Assembly (NCBI GenBank): GCA_009746045.1
Contig: RPFO01000256.1
Span: 1,927,829 to 1,991,828, forward strand
Direction: 5' to 3'
Length of the DNA stretch: 64,000 bases
From: Mesostigma viride
Lineage: Eukaryota > Streptophyta > Mesostigmatophyceae > Mesostigmatales > Mesostigmataceae
Shown: piece by piece, positions 11,201 to 22,145 of the stretch
Layout of the letters: the number at the start of each line of letters is the position of its first letter
Position numbering within the stretch: the stretch's first letter is position 1
The notes under the pieces: generated by a model
Databases searched by the model: none
What the model was told of the DNA's origin: nothing
What the model saw: the letters and a program-made list of their open reading frames with translations, nothing else
Made by a program: the position numbers and the translations under genes

Positions 11201-11675
11201 CGGCGGATCGGGCTTCACAGCCGTCCCCTGGGATGAGCCCCTCTTGGATACACCGGTTTTAGCAGTGCCCATCCTTAGCTCCTCGGACGTAGCCGCTACG
11301 TTAGCATTGGCCTTCCTGGCCTCAGAGGGCCCGGGCAGGTTACCGGTGTTCTTCTCGGCGTTCATATTGTAGGCATGCCCGCAGTGGGCTAGTTGGATGG
11401 TGGCCATAGGCAAGTGCGCACATTTTGAAATACACGAGTTTTTGACTTACGAGTGGTTCGCCGCTGTATGATGGATGCACGAGGTTGACGAGATGCCACA
11501 TCGTACGATACGTTGTTGCACGAGGCTGTTTCGACGCGGTGGCACTGTAAACAAAATTTGACACGATACACAGTGCATTGCTTTGAAGACTTGTTATATT
11601 AAATTTTTATTCATTATGTTGGCATAGCAGCAAACGGCGCAGAGTGAGCTTTTTACACCGTTTAAAGATTCGTAT
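11201..11675 (-). mobile_element. LINE head, right copy of the inverted repeat
   Basis: Reverse complement of 390-863. The short open frame continues across the joint at 11201 for some residues in a frame other than the LINE post-RT frame, so the junction looks like a deletion breakpoint. Confidence 0.7.
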
Positions 11676-11848
11676 GTGATACTTTGAATATGCTATAATA
11701 TGGATAGCGATAATTCGAATATGCTAGAAATATATGTGGGATATGTACTGGGAATAATGTCACGGCATATTCTAGGATGTTGTGGCATATTCTGGGAAGT
11801 ATGCTGAACGTGGAAAAATAAATGCTGCATTATCAAACAACAATAAAC

Positions 11849-12160
11849 ATCAAACAAACAAACAAACAAACAAACAAACAAACAAACAAACAAACAAACA
11901 AACAAACAAACAAACAAACAAACAAACAAACAAACAAACAAACAAACAAACAAACAAACAAACAAACAAACAAACAAACAAACAAACAAACAAACAAACA
12001 AACAAACAAACAAACAAACAAACAAACAAACAAACAAACAAAAAAACAAAAAAACAAAAAAACAAACAAACAAACAAACAAACAAACAAACAAACAAACA
12101 AACAAACAAACAAACAAACAAACAAACAAACAAACAAACAAACAAACAAACAAACAAACA
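11849..12160. repeat. (CAAA)n tetranucleotide microsatellite
   Basis: About 310 bp of CAAA units, interrupted near 12041-12062 by longer A-runs. The long Lys/Gln/Thr/Asn and Cys/Leu/Phe/Val frames here are repeat translations. Confidence 0.98.
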
Positions 12161-12169
12161 TTTAACAAA

Positions 12170-12670
12170 CAAAACATGCCACCTGCCAATATAAATATTA
12201 AATACTACTCTGGCTAGAGTGGTCACTGGGAATTATAATAAATTCCCGACACCCCCCTTGGTCACATAGCCAGGGTAGACCAATTCTAACTGTGACAATA
12301 CTTTGTCCCGTCTTAAAGTCACCTATCAAGACAGTCAAACCATTTCTTGTCAGTCCTTGCACGCTGGGCATAGGACCTTTGCTATTAGATAGGGCAGGTG
12401 GATGGAGCACCCTCCCCCCCTCAACCGCGTGTCCCTATTGACACGTGGGCCAGGCCTTAAGGCAAGAGGCCTACCGGACAATGTGCATTTAAGGAAAAGC
12501 ACGCATCACAACACTATGCTAGCCAACTACAGGGCTAGCCAAAACGGAGGACTAGCCAACTACGGAGCTAGCAAAAAAAAGGTTTACTAGCCAACTACAG
12601 GGCTAGTCACAATGGGACTCCGCACGTAAAAAAAAAATGGGACTTCACCCGTTAAAAAAAAAATGATTAA
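12170..12670. repeat. Non-coding stretch with three CTAGCCAACTAC repeats
   Basis: CTAGCCAACTAC(A/G)GGGCTAG-like units recur at about 12519, 12552 and 12588. Two A-runs of nine to eleven bases follow, near 12629 and 12653. No gene is seen. Confidence 0.6.
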
Positions 12671-13035
12671 TTATGTTAGAAACAAAAACCCGGAGGAAGT
12701 TCCCCGGCTTCTTGGGTCGCATGCGCCTGGGGTCGGGCAGGGCGCTTCTCGGGATACTTTATCCAGCAGTTCACCTCGCGGTGTCCGGGGCGCTGGCAGT
12801 GACGACACGGGGGAGGTTGAGTGCGGGTCGCGTACACCCCCCCCGGCCAGTTGCGGAGCCGACGCGGGCGCCGGCGCCTTACGCGTCGCGGCCAACCGGC
12901 GGGGGCCGCGCAGCTGGTCCTCCGCCTGAAGGAGGAGAACCTTGGCCTCCTCAAGAGAAAAATCGTCGCGCACGAAGACGGCCGCGAGAAGCGGGCGATA
13001 TTCGGCGGGCAGGGCGTCGAGTAAATTCTGCACAA
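12671..13035 (-). pseudogene. Ty1/copia gag fragment with zinc knuckle
   Basis: The minus frame shows a copia gag pattern (LLDALPAEYRPLL, then FSLEEAKVLLLQAEDQLR). The CCHC knuckle CRHCQRPGHREVNC follows in a second frame, so one frame change is needed; a run of eight or nine C at about 12835-12844 is the likely place. Neither LTR nor pol is attached, so this is an isolated relic, unrelated in position to the full copia-like element at 33343. Confidence 0.7.
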
Positions 13036-13753
13036 ATTCTATCTAGCCACGTCACTTCGTAGCAGAGTTCGTGCCTTTTGCAGTGTCGATGATTTTATTG
13101 ATGACCATCGCCATGGGGGTCCAATCTGATGCTTTCGTCGAGAGGAATAAATTAGAATGCGCGCTGGTGGCGTGATTTATGGTGTCAAGTTTTATGGGCT
13201 TTACTTAGCGTAAAGGATGCGTTTAAATTGTTGTTGGTAAAGCTTAAAAAAAAAATTGCTGGGTTTCGGCAAGATTTCCGTCATGATCGGTAAGACACTC
13301 TCCAGGCTGGCGGGATGCGCGTCTTATTATTCCATGGAAGGTTGTTCTTTCTTGCGCCGCTGGGCGAAGGACAATGCTGGTAATGGTACGATCGTGTGCT
13401 CAGCGTCACCCTATGAATGTTTCGCTTCCTTTATGGGTTATCAACGCGAGTTTTCGGCTTCTTTCCGAGCTGGTTAGCGCCAGGTAGCATGCCATTCCGT
13501 GCTGCGCATTGCCAGATTCCTGGCACCGTTCAGTGGTTTTTATGTACGTTGCATGGCTTGGACGTGTCAAAGCGGGAGCCGTGGCATGTCGTCAAGTTGT
13601 CAGGGATTTGCTGAGTGGTTTCTTGGAAGGAGCTTGCTAACAGCACTCAGTTTTGTGTGAATATTGACGCAGCCTTTCTTAGCAGCGGCTTCCTTGTGGT
13701 TAGAGGCTCACAAGCTTGAGGTTGTTTCTTGGCAAACAGTTGCGCTGGAAAGA
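13036..13753. other. Stretch without recognised gene
   Basis: Only short open frames are present and no repeat partner was found in the window. Confidence 0.4.
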
Positions 13754-14368
13754 AATCGGTTTTCTCTGAATATAGTTTAATTAACGTATGCGGGAAAGAT
13801 AAGGCCGCCATGCCTTGGCCTGGATGTGGAAGGCTGTCTGCGACATGGGCTGACTAATTCGATCTGTACAAAGGTTTTCTTGCTCGCCCGAATTTTCCTT
13901 GGATGACCCGGTTGTTTATAAGGGTCGGTGGCTATTAATTAGTGGTCCGAGAAAATTAATTGTTGGTTTTATACGACTTGCTTGCAAAGATTCGTGTTTG
14001 GTTGCACCAGCTGAGGTTAGGTGGGGACCTGTAGGGTCGGCTGGTTGCTTAACGAATCTTTGGCTGATTTGGGTTCTTTAGTGAGTCGTGATTAATTATT
14101 GTATAGTGGATTCGGATCGGCCCAAGGGGTCGATGGGCGAGTTTTATGTTTGTCAGTCTTGGGAACCTTGTACAACTACCTGTACGGTTAACGCACTAGC
14201 CTGGGGGTGCGTGGCCACGTTATTTGTATAGTGGCGTTTTCAGCACTGTTCAGGCCGGTGTGTGACGCATGCCGGTGTTAATTAATTTAGGATGATGTCA
14301 GCTTGTGTGTCGGCGGGCCATGCCTTAAGCAAGCTAGGCAGGCAATGATCTGCAATTGTTTCTTTCCC
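13754..14368 (+). repeat. Long split direct repeat, copy 1
   Basis: About 615 bp, matching 15329-15941 with a 2-bp indel near 14228 and a few substitutions. Confidence 0.9.
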
Positions 14369-15201
14369 AATGGCGGCAATGGCCGCCTGTGCAAAATTGC
14401 ACATTCTAGCGCGGTTTGCATCTGTCTTGTAGCCGAGGCAGATGGTGGCACAACCGCTAAGTTGTTCGACCAAGCATAGTATAGTTGGTCGTGCAACGGA
14501 AAGAAAATTTAAATTCACCCCCATGTCGTTTTCCCCGGCTGCGGGTCTTTTTGACATGGGCGAAGGATGGGGCGCTACTCCGGCGGTTTGGCCAGCTTCG
14601 GCGGAGTTGTTTATAAGTTTCTAAAACAGCTCTAGTGTCACATCGCAGGCTTGCCACCTTGCGATGGTGCGTGGGACGCGACCTGGACTCAAAAGGTCCT
14701 GAACCAGGTTCCTGTCAGCAACGGCCTGTTTTTTTCATAAAATATTTTTTGTGGCGGCAGGTCAGTTGTCTAGCTGCCCCTGCCGAGGAGGGGTGGTTGG
14801 GGACAATTGGAGCCGCGCGAGAGTTGCGCTCCGAAGCTAGAAATTTCCCTATTGCGAGACTCGAGTTGGGGAGGGCGTCTTAGGGAGGCGAGGCTACGCC
14901 AGACCTTTGTCGTTCCTTTTCGTCTCAGCACCTGCTGCGCGGCTCAGTCTATTATGGTGTCGTAAAACCTCTTTCCTTTTTGGACGGTTCCGGAATTGCG
15001 AAATGCTGGCTCTTTTTGAGGGCTTGCTTTTGGGGTGGTCACCGGCTTGTGTCGCATTGTAACCAGCGGGCCCCTGCGGGGGTTAATATAGCCTAGCGCG
15101 GGCTGAGTCGCCATTTAAGATGTTGCGACACGCTCTTTCGCGCACGGTGGTCATGAGTTAAATCGGCGCAATGGGGTTGGCGCCAGGGGGGGGTAATTGG
15201 G

Positions 15202-15289
15202 TGGAGGCTTCTTGCTTCCGCGTGCGGATTGAGAAACCTTAAGGCCACTGTTAACTGCTGCCTTTGTGGCAGGGCTCCACTTATTGTAT
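15202..15289 (+). repeat. Short split direct repeat, copy 1
   Basis: 88 bp from TGGAGGCTTCTTGC to ACTTATTGTAT, repeated at 15955-16042 with one substitution noticed. Confidence 0.9.
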
Positions 15290-15328
15290 TCAATCAAATG
15301 CTGGTCTTCTTGGGAGCTGAGTGATCTT

Positions 15329-15941
15329 AATCGATTTTCTCTGAATATAGTTTAATTAACGTATGCGGGAAAGATAAGGCCGCCATGCCTTGGCCTGGAT
15401 GTGGAAGGCTGTCTGCGACATGGGCTGACTAATTCGATCTGTACAAAGGGTTTCTTGCTCGCCCGAATTTTCCTTGGATGACCCGGTTGTTTATAAGGGT
15501 CGGTGGCTATTAATTAGTGGTCCGAGAAAATTAATTGTTGGTTTTATACGACTTGCTTGCAAAGATTCGTGTTTGGTTGCACCAGCTGAGGTTAGGTGGG
15601 GACCTGTAGGGTCGGCTGGTTGCTTAACGAATCTTTGGCTGATTTGGGTTCTTTAGTGAGTCGTGATTAATTATTGTATAGTGGATTCGGATCGACCCAA
15701 GGGGTCGATGGGCGAGTTTTATGTTTGTCAGTCTTGGGAACCTTGTACAACTACCTGTACGGTTAACGCACTAGCCTGGGGGTGCGTGGCCACGTTATTT
15801 GTAGTGGCGTTTTCAGCACTGTTCAGGCCGGTGTGTGACGCATGCCGGTGTTAATTAATTTAGGATGATGTCAGCTTGTGTGTCGGCGGGCCATGCCTTA
15901 AGCAAGCTAGGCAGGCAATGATCTGCAATTGTTTCTTTCCC
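15329..15941 (+). repeat. Long split direct repeat, copy 2
   Basis: Second copy of 13754-14368, 613 bp. Confidence 0.9.
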
Positions 15942-15954
15942 CTCCCTCCCACCC

Positions 15955-16042
15955 TGGAGGCTTCTTGCTTCCGCGTGCGGATTGAGAAACCTTAAGGCCA
16001 CTGTTAACTGCTGCATTTGTGGCAGGGCTCCACTTATTGTAT
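15955..16042 (+). repeat. Short split direct repeat, copy 2 (3' terminus)
   Basis: Second copy of 15202-15289, 88 bp. Confidence 0.9.
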
Positions 16043-16593
16043 AAAAGAAAGGTGGCAGTGATTGTTCTGAGGGGCATACTGCATGGGTGGAACTGCACGT
16101 AGGTAGGGGTTATCGTTGTCTTGTTGGCCTTTCTCCTACTAAAATGGGAGAGCCCTAATACATATGCTAGCAAGGCAAGGTAACCATGGTAAGAAGCCTT
16201 GGCAAGCAGCATGTATGATATATCAAGGAGACAACCAGCGCAGGCCAGAAATCGGGAGAATCCGCACCATGGTAGCTCGAGCCTGCCGTTATTTTGTCCG
16301 CGTTTTCGAGTCGTTCAGGATGATGAATATGAATGGAGATGGAAATGTGTAGCCTTGTGCATTGAAATTATGGCTGGCTTGATGAGCGACTCTACAGAGC
16401 GACTAGATGACCTAGACGGTGGGGCCGGAAACAGCTTGCTTGATCAGGGCGTGTGTTTCGAGCCTAACTGGCAGGGAGTGTCCAGTGGTGAGCACCGTTG
16501 CTGCGATCGCTCTCCCACCATTTACGAGGAAATACCCGCAAATGGAAAACCACTGAAAAGGTCTAGCTAGTCAGTCATTACGTTAGCCATGCC
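16043..16593. other. Stretch without recognised gene
   Basis: No family resemblance is seen. A segment at about 16221-16257 closely resembles 22528-22564 (shared core GACAACCAGCGCAGGCCAG), so a dispersed repeat is present in both places. Confidence 0.4.
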
Positions 16594-16760
16594 ATGATTC
16601 CAAACGTCGATATTTTTTCCACAGATAGGTCTTTAGAATATTTGTACCAGGGTATGCCTCGCATTTCGGACGAGATTAGACAGCGTAGGATAGCATTCGT
16701 AGGACATCTTGCTCGCACCAGTCAGGTAGACACCGACCTTGGTCTGGCCGGCCCCCAGCG
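16594..16760 (+). pseudogene. LINE post-RT fragment
   Basis: The frame includes GMPRISDEIRQRRIAFVGHLAR, the pattern found after the RT domain in many LINE proteins (Ile-x2-RR-x3-GH-x2-R). No catalytic part is present. A similar GHLARTDRVDT occurs at about 28570-28603, so two relics of one family are in the window. Confidence 0.55.
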
Positions 16761-17109
16761 GCTTGGACCAAGACTTGCAGCAATAATACTCTTCGCTGGG
16801 TTATCGGTGTGCGTTTGTTTGAATGCAGGAGAGATGGCTGTGCTGACACAACGTTCAACGTGCTGGCGTGGGCATCATTACACCTGACGCCGCATTGTGC
16901 CGTAAGGAATCGTAGCTGCATGGGGGGCGTGAAGCGCTATGCCGATTCTTTCCACAAATTAAGTGCTGATACCAACTGCAGCATGGAGGCTGCGGACCAA
17001 TCCCAGGGAAAGCAGCACAATTAGAATGCGGGTGTTGCGGTGCATGGCCCGCGCGGTGTAGACTTTGGTTTCATCTCACACACTCTGAAGGCTAGGTTAG
17101 AGTACGGCC

Positions 17110-17766
17110 ATGGGGGGGCTGGGAATGAAAGCACTACTGTTGCAGGTGCAGCGTTTTGATCGCCTTCATGTCGCTCACCTGCCCCACGAAAGGCTGGTGG
17201 TAGTCATGCAGCAGTGCACAGGCCCCCCGATTCACACGCCTTGTGTTGCCAGGGGCCGGGCAGTGAGCTCAGTTGATATGTCGTTGATGAATGCTATGCT
17301 CCCGAAATGGTGGTCATCCCTGCCAAACTACCATGGAGCAATAATGGCACATCAGGCGCAAGCTGCCCTGAGTAACCATTGGTATCATAGCGTGGCAGCA
17401 GATTTCCCCACTATGCCGCAGTTTGAAGTGATTGAGGAAGGTGAGCCAGTGCCACTGCCACCGCCTAGTGGCAAGAAGAAGGGGTCCAAGAAGGTGCCCA
17501 AGAAGAAGAAGGTGGCAGCGGCAGACCTAGGTGATGGTGACCTGTTGCGCCGCACTGGCAAGGCACCTGCTCAAGGGCGCAGCCGCAAGCGTAGTGCTCC
17601 TGCAGATGCTGGGCCTAGCCAGCCCACCGTTGTGATTGAGGAGGTCCCTGTGGCAAAGAGGGCCAGTGGAAGGCAGAGTAAAGCTGTGAACTATTGCGAC
17701 ACTAGCGGGGATGACACGTCATCAGAAGATGTTGATGCAAGCAACCCCTCTGACAGCAATCTGTAG
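17110..17766 (+). CDS. Lysine-rich hypothetical protein
   Basis: 218 residues from an ATG at 17110. The N-terminal half is hydrophobic/neutral with conserved-looking Trp/His residues (WWSSLPNYHG, NHWYHSV). The C-terminal half has nuclear-localisation-like basic runs (GKKKGSKKVPKKKKV, SRKRSAPAD) and an acidic Ser/Asp tail. An AATAAA lies at about 17883. The start is uncertain because G7 follows the ATG and the real gene may begin upstream in another frame. It could be the 3' end of a transposase gene or a chromatin protein; I do not recognise the family. Confidence 0.45.
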   Translation: MGGLGMKALLLQVQRFDRLHVAHLPHERLVVVMQQCTGPPIHTPCVARGRAVSSVDMSLMNAMLPKWWSSLPNYHGAIMAHQAQAALSNHWYHSVAADFPTMPQFEVIEEGEPVPLPPPSGKKKGSKKVPKKKKVAAADLGDGDLLRRTGKAPAQGRSRKRSAPADAGPSQPTVVIEEVPVAKRASGRQSKAVNYCDTSGDDTSSEDVDASNPSDSNL

Positions 17767-17918
17767 AAGATGACTTCTAATAACGGGCATGACAGCACTG
17801 TTTACGCAAAGATTTGCTGTTTTATATTGTATGAGAACCCTGTAATGCACCTTAGTGGTGCTGAGTTTTTTTTCACACTTTGAAATAAAGCTCATGATTT
17901 TTCTCATGTAATACTTGT

Positions 17919-17936
17919 GGTGAGAAATTTCTCACC
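17919..17936. repeat. 18-bp perfect palindrome
   Basis: GGTGAGAAATTTCTCACC, at the left edge of the inverted-repeat element that follows. Confidence 0.85.
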
Positions 17937-18068
17937 ATTGTTGGTCAACTCGCTCAGATTTTCTCACTTTGTCTCACCATTTCTCACCCTCTCTCACCTT
18001 TTTTCACACTTTGGGGACGGGGTCCACTTCAAATGTTCCGGCGTCCAAGCCAAGTGTGCGACACTTTT

Positions 18069-18134
18069 TCGCACGATTTCGCACGATTTCGCACGATTTC
18101 GCACGATTTCGCACGATTTCGCACGATTTCGCAT
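18069..18134. repeat. 10-bp tandem repeat CGCACGATTT
   Basis: Six to seven perfect units, then degenerate variants (CGCACTATTT, CAGCAAATTT) scattered to about 18350. Confidence 0.9.
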
Positions 18135-19339
18135 GGATTTCAACCAAGGGTCACTTTGTGGCGTGACGCTTGACAAAATTTCGCATGAATTCACACACGT
18201 CGTGCACATCGAAATTTTGTACTGTCGACATTTTTCACATGAATTCACACTACTTTTTGCCCGATTTCGCACGATTTCAGCAAATTTCGCACAATTTCGC
18301 ACTATTTCAGCAAATTTCGCACTATTTCGCACTATTTTGCACGATTTTGCACGACACACTTTGCAGAGTGACGCTCGTCGAAAAAGTCCGAAAAACGACA
18401 AAAAGTATCACACTTTTTGGGACATTCGAAGTGGGCCCCGCCTGGGGTGAGAATGTCTACTTTTGTCACCCCTAGCCCCCTTTTTCTCACCCTGTTTCTC
18501 ACCCGGGGTGAGATTTTCTTGAGTGTGTTTGCGGTCAAAATTGAGATTTTTCTCAATTTTCTCACCCACAATTGGAGAATTGGGAGAAAATTGAGGGGGG
18601 TTGAGAAAAATCTCATAATCTGAGTTCCTAGTGCAGGCAGCAAGTGCAGACAACTATTGGTCTTCCACCGCACCTGCGCGTACGCGAGCTCCGTGACCCT
18701 CTCCAAGTACTCCTGCGCCCCGTCGTGACCTGCCCCAGCATCACCTCCTCCGCTGCGCGCCCCGCCAGCGAGGCGCTCATGCGATCCTCGAGCTGCGCTC
18801 TCGTCGCCATGAGCCTCTCGTTCTGAACATACTGCGCGAACCCAAGCGTGGACGTGCCCCGGGGGATTATAGTGACCTTGGCCAGCGGCTGCGCATGCTC
18901 CAGCAGGAACCAGCCGGCGACCGCGTGCCCAGCCTCGTGGCAGGCCACCGTGCGTCATTCGTCGTGGGACATCGCGGCGTGCTTCTTCTCGAGGCCGGCA
19001 GTGATGCGGTCGTACGCGGCATCAAAGTGCTCCTTGCCCACGACGCGCTGCGGGGGTTGCATGTTAAGAAGTAGTAAGTCAGCGCGGAGCAACAGTCTAA
19101 AGAAAAGTTAAGTTAAACGCCGAAACTACAAGTGGGGAGAAAGGAAGCATAACCTTGAAATGGGGTAGCGAGCGGTGGAGATTAAGGCCCTCATCCCTTG
19201 TACACCTTGACCCCCCAAAGATCCATCGAAAGTGGAGGAGCTTAAGGGGCAGGACTTAGAAGAAGATGAAACATTGCAGAGAACTGGCACAGTGGCACAT
19301 GAAATAGAGAAGGAGCAGTCGGTTACACAGGATATTCTA

Positions 19340-20081
19340 CAGTCATTCCCCCGTTAAGTTACGATTCTTAAGGTTACGTTCCCGCGTTAAGTTACGACGC
19401 CGAAGTGTGGGCGGCGACCGTAACTTAAGCCTGGGTGCCATCGCAATATATGTGGCATTGAGCCAAACTGTAGGCGTCAGGCTACTTTTGGCTGCGGAGG
19501 AGGCCGTTTTTGGCCGAGTCCGGACGTCCGCACTCCGGAATGGTGGACCCGCTATGCTGATAGCTAAGCGAGACGACTCTATCTAACTATGGTTGTGACG
19601 TTACAGTTTCGATAGGTAGCTGAATAGGCCATGCTGAATGCTCCACATATTAATTAGTGGTAATTATTAGGCCGAGCTCGGCAGGGAACCCGGATTTCCG
19701 GAACACAGAACACTGCGTCACAGAACATAGCTGGCACCAGGCTACGGCAGGATGGACAGCTCAGCCGGATCTGAACTGAGGTGAACTAGCAAAGTCGCAG
19801 CTGCGCATCCTCGCTATCAGCCTATCACCCGAGCATCCCGCAGCGCCCAGCCTCGCCGCATCCAGAAATGGTACGAGATCCTGTACTTTGAGCGCCTTTG
19901 ATGCTGCAGCTCAATCGGGCTTGACGAGAGCTGTCGAATGCCGTATAGAAGTCCGTCAGAGAAGGAGGGGGTGGGCTGCTAGCCTCATTCTACCGCGTTA
20001 AGTTACCGCGTTCTACGTTCCCGCGTTAAGTTACGACACCCAGAATTTGGCGGCGATCGTAACTTAACGCGGGAATGACTG
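19340..20081. mobile_element. Pogo/mariner-like MITE
   Basis: 742 bp with about 24-bp terminal inverted repeats starting CAGTCATTCCC and ending GGGAATGACTG, flanked by TA on both sides (19338-19339 and 20082-20083), as for Tc1/mariner-type insertions. Subterminal copies of CCCGCGTTAAGTTACGAC are also present. It has no transposase and sits in the intron between exons D and E of the AFG3-like pseudogene. Confidence 0.8.
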
Positions 20082-20369
20082 TACAAGCACTAAGCAGGAC
20101 GAAATATCCAAACTATCTCCAGTACACTATACTGGCATTATTTTGATACTACCATTTCAAGTAGTAGTACCATTTCAAAAGCTTGCGAGAAAAAAAACAT
20201 TGATAAGGAAGGACATAAGTATTATTTATACTACTGATACCCCATCTCACCTTCTTCTGGTGCGCTTCGAGGATCGCAGCCTCGTTGCACATATGTCTGA
20301 CATTCGCGCCGGCAAACCTGGCCGTGTGCTCCGCCAAGAATCAACTACCAAGCTAAGGTAGGGTTCGGA

Positions 20370-20459
20370 AGGGTGTTGACTAGGAACACACCCAACGTAT
20401 CCGCTGTGGGCACAAGGGTGCTGACTAGGAACACACCCAACGTATCCACTGTGGGCATC
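20370..20459. repeat. Two tandem copies of a 45-bp unit
   Basis: Shared core CTAGGAACACACCCAACG followed by TATCC.CTGTGGGCA, in an intron of the AFG3-like pseudogene. Confidence 0.8.
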
Positions 20460-21904
20460 ATCATGTGCGGTGTTTATTTAAAGCATCAACAGGAAAATAT
20501 TATCAAACACAAGCATGGTTATAACTTAAATCGAACTTTACGACCAGTGATAACTTTTCTTTCTACCAAAGAGCACAACCTTCAGTTGTGCCGCGTATGC
20601 AGCCTAGGTTTGGGTTTGGGTTTTGAACATGCAGGGTCATGAATCGGGTTCGAGTAAATGGGGTTAAGAAAAATTACCAACCTTGTCCCACGTGCCCTTC
20701 TTCGCTAAGGAAATCACTCTCAACCAAAAAGGGGTTTACCAAAAAGCCCCAGTGACGCATGATCCCAATGAAGGGTTTAGAATATTTTCTTCCATACTCG
20801 CGTCCCTTGCTATAGATTATACACTAGCTACGCTATACTCACCTAAACTTGTCCAGAGTTAGCCTCCCCAGGTATGGGGATGTGTACTGTCAGTCGCAAC
20901 CATGACCAAGGTATCTGAGTGTCTCATTCCCCTTATCAACCTTCTTGTCCTTTTCAGCTTAGTAGACCTTCCTGGAAGGGTCATTTGCTGAACAACTGCC
21001 ACAGTGTAGGGCCTCCGAAATATTTGTCGTTTTCGGCTCACCGAGACCATCCGACCTTCTTATTCCCCTTAATCATTTGTACTTTCTTATCCTCCTTATC
21101 TTATCTTTCTTTTTCCCCTTCTCATACTAATCTCACCTCGTCCAGCTTCAACCTCCCCAGGTAGATGCGCAATTTTTGCTCCCGGCCTTTGATGTCGGGC
21201 GTGTCGATCGAGATCTTGCGGTCGAAACGACCCGGCCGCGTGAGCGCTTTGTCGAGCACTTCCGGCCGGTTGGTGCTGGCCAGAACGATCACGTTCGAGG
21301 TGGACGAAAAGCCATCCATTTCCACCAGCAGCTGTCACAGGGATATAGCATGGCAATAAGGGGACAAGAGGGCATATATAATCATATCATGCCTTGACAA
21401 TATATAATCATAGTGTGTCAGAGCATAATAGAGAGACCATGTCACCGGGGCACAGAAGAGATGCATGGGGCCAGGAGTACTGTTATCGGGGCCAGCATTA
21501 TCGCAAGCCAACCCCCTTGCAAAGCCGTATGCATTGCGAAGCTGTAGTAGGCATCGGAAAAACCGAAAAAGAGGAGGAGCGAGGGTAAGAGCACCGGTTG
21601 GAGGCGTACAGGGGTTGCAGTATCGCAAGTTCGCAACTTTCCAGGAGGACCGAAAAACATAAGTCGCCAGCCTAATTTTAGATGGCAAAACTGGTTGTTG
21701 CGTAGTTAACTTAGTAAACGTTGTAATCCCTGGTAGAAACGATATTTTACAAAACGCAAGATGCCATGGTGTGCCTCTACCTGTTCTTAACATCAATAAA
21801 TGATTATAAAAACATTGGAGTGTTGCGATGCTGCAAGTGGCCCCTGTATGTGGGTGAGGAGGTTCGATCGATAAGCATGGGTTGAGCGCACATGGGGGAA
21901 GAAG

Positions 21905-22145
21905 CCGCCAATGATTGTCCACCAGCAGCTGTCACAAGGGCAAAGCGAAGAGGCCATGAGGTGGGGCAACAAAGATGAGGCAGTATGATAAGCTTCAGTC
22001 AAGGGCACATTGCAGGTGGTGGAGAAGCCGTCCACCTCTGTACCAGCAGCTGTCACCGGCATGGCATTACAGGATGTACCAGCAGCCGTCACCGGCATGG
22101 CATTACAGGATGTACCAGCAACTGTCACCGGCATGGCGTTATATA
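21905..22145. repeat. Repeats derived from the 5' edge of AFG3-like exon C
   Basis: The block CCACCAGCAGCTGTCAC, the reverse complement of the exon C acceptor and first codons (about 21322-21338), recurs near 21919. A close form is the start of three 36-bp units at 22041-22140. The sequence at 22010-22045 also resembles the next codons of exon C. This is tandem or templated duplication of an intron-exon junction. Confidence 0.6.

Larger units (their letters stand above)
13754..16042 (+). mobile_element. Non-autonomous split-direct-repeat element, PAT/TOC1-like
   Basis: This 2.29-kb element has the order long repeat (13754-14368), 830-bp interior, short repeat (15202-15289), 39-nt spacer, long repeat (15329-15941), short repeat (15955-16042). 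This is the same order as in 5098-10444, and the spacer length is also 39 nt. Its ends resemble those of that element: AATCGG..TTCTCTGAA.ATAGTTT at the head and CTC.ACTTATTGT.T at the tail. The interior has no open frame with gag, RT or recombinase motifs, so it must depend on proteins of an autonomous relative. Confidence 0.85.
17919..18622. mobile_element. Inverted-repeat (MITE-like) element with internal minisatellite
   Basis: The left part (GGGGTCCACTTCAAATG, about 18016) and the right part (CATTCGAAGTGGGCCCC, about 18423) are inverted copies. On both flanks there are many TCTCACC/GGTGAGA words. The interior is made of CGCACGATTT units and their variants up to 18350. No transposase is present. 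The exact ends are not fixed. Confidence 0.5.

Noticed and set aside
11693-12226. Long Cys/Leu/Phe/Val and Lys/Gln/Thr/Asn open frames
   Set aside because: They are translations of the (CAAA)n microsatellite.
22041-22140. 36-bp direct repeats as a CRISPR array
   Set aside because: Units are head-to-tail without spacers, in a eukaryotic intron, and derive from an exon edge.
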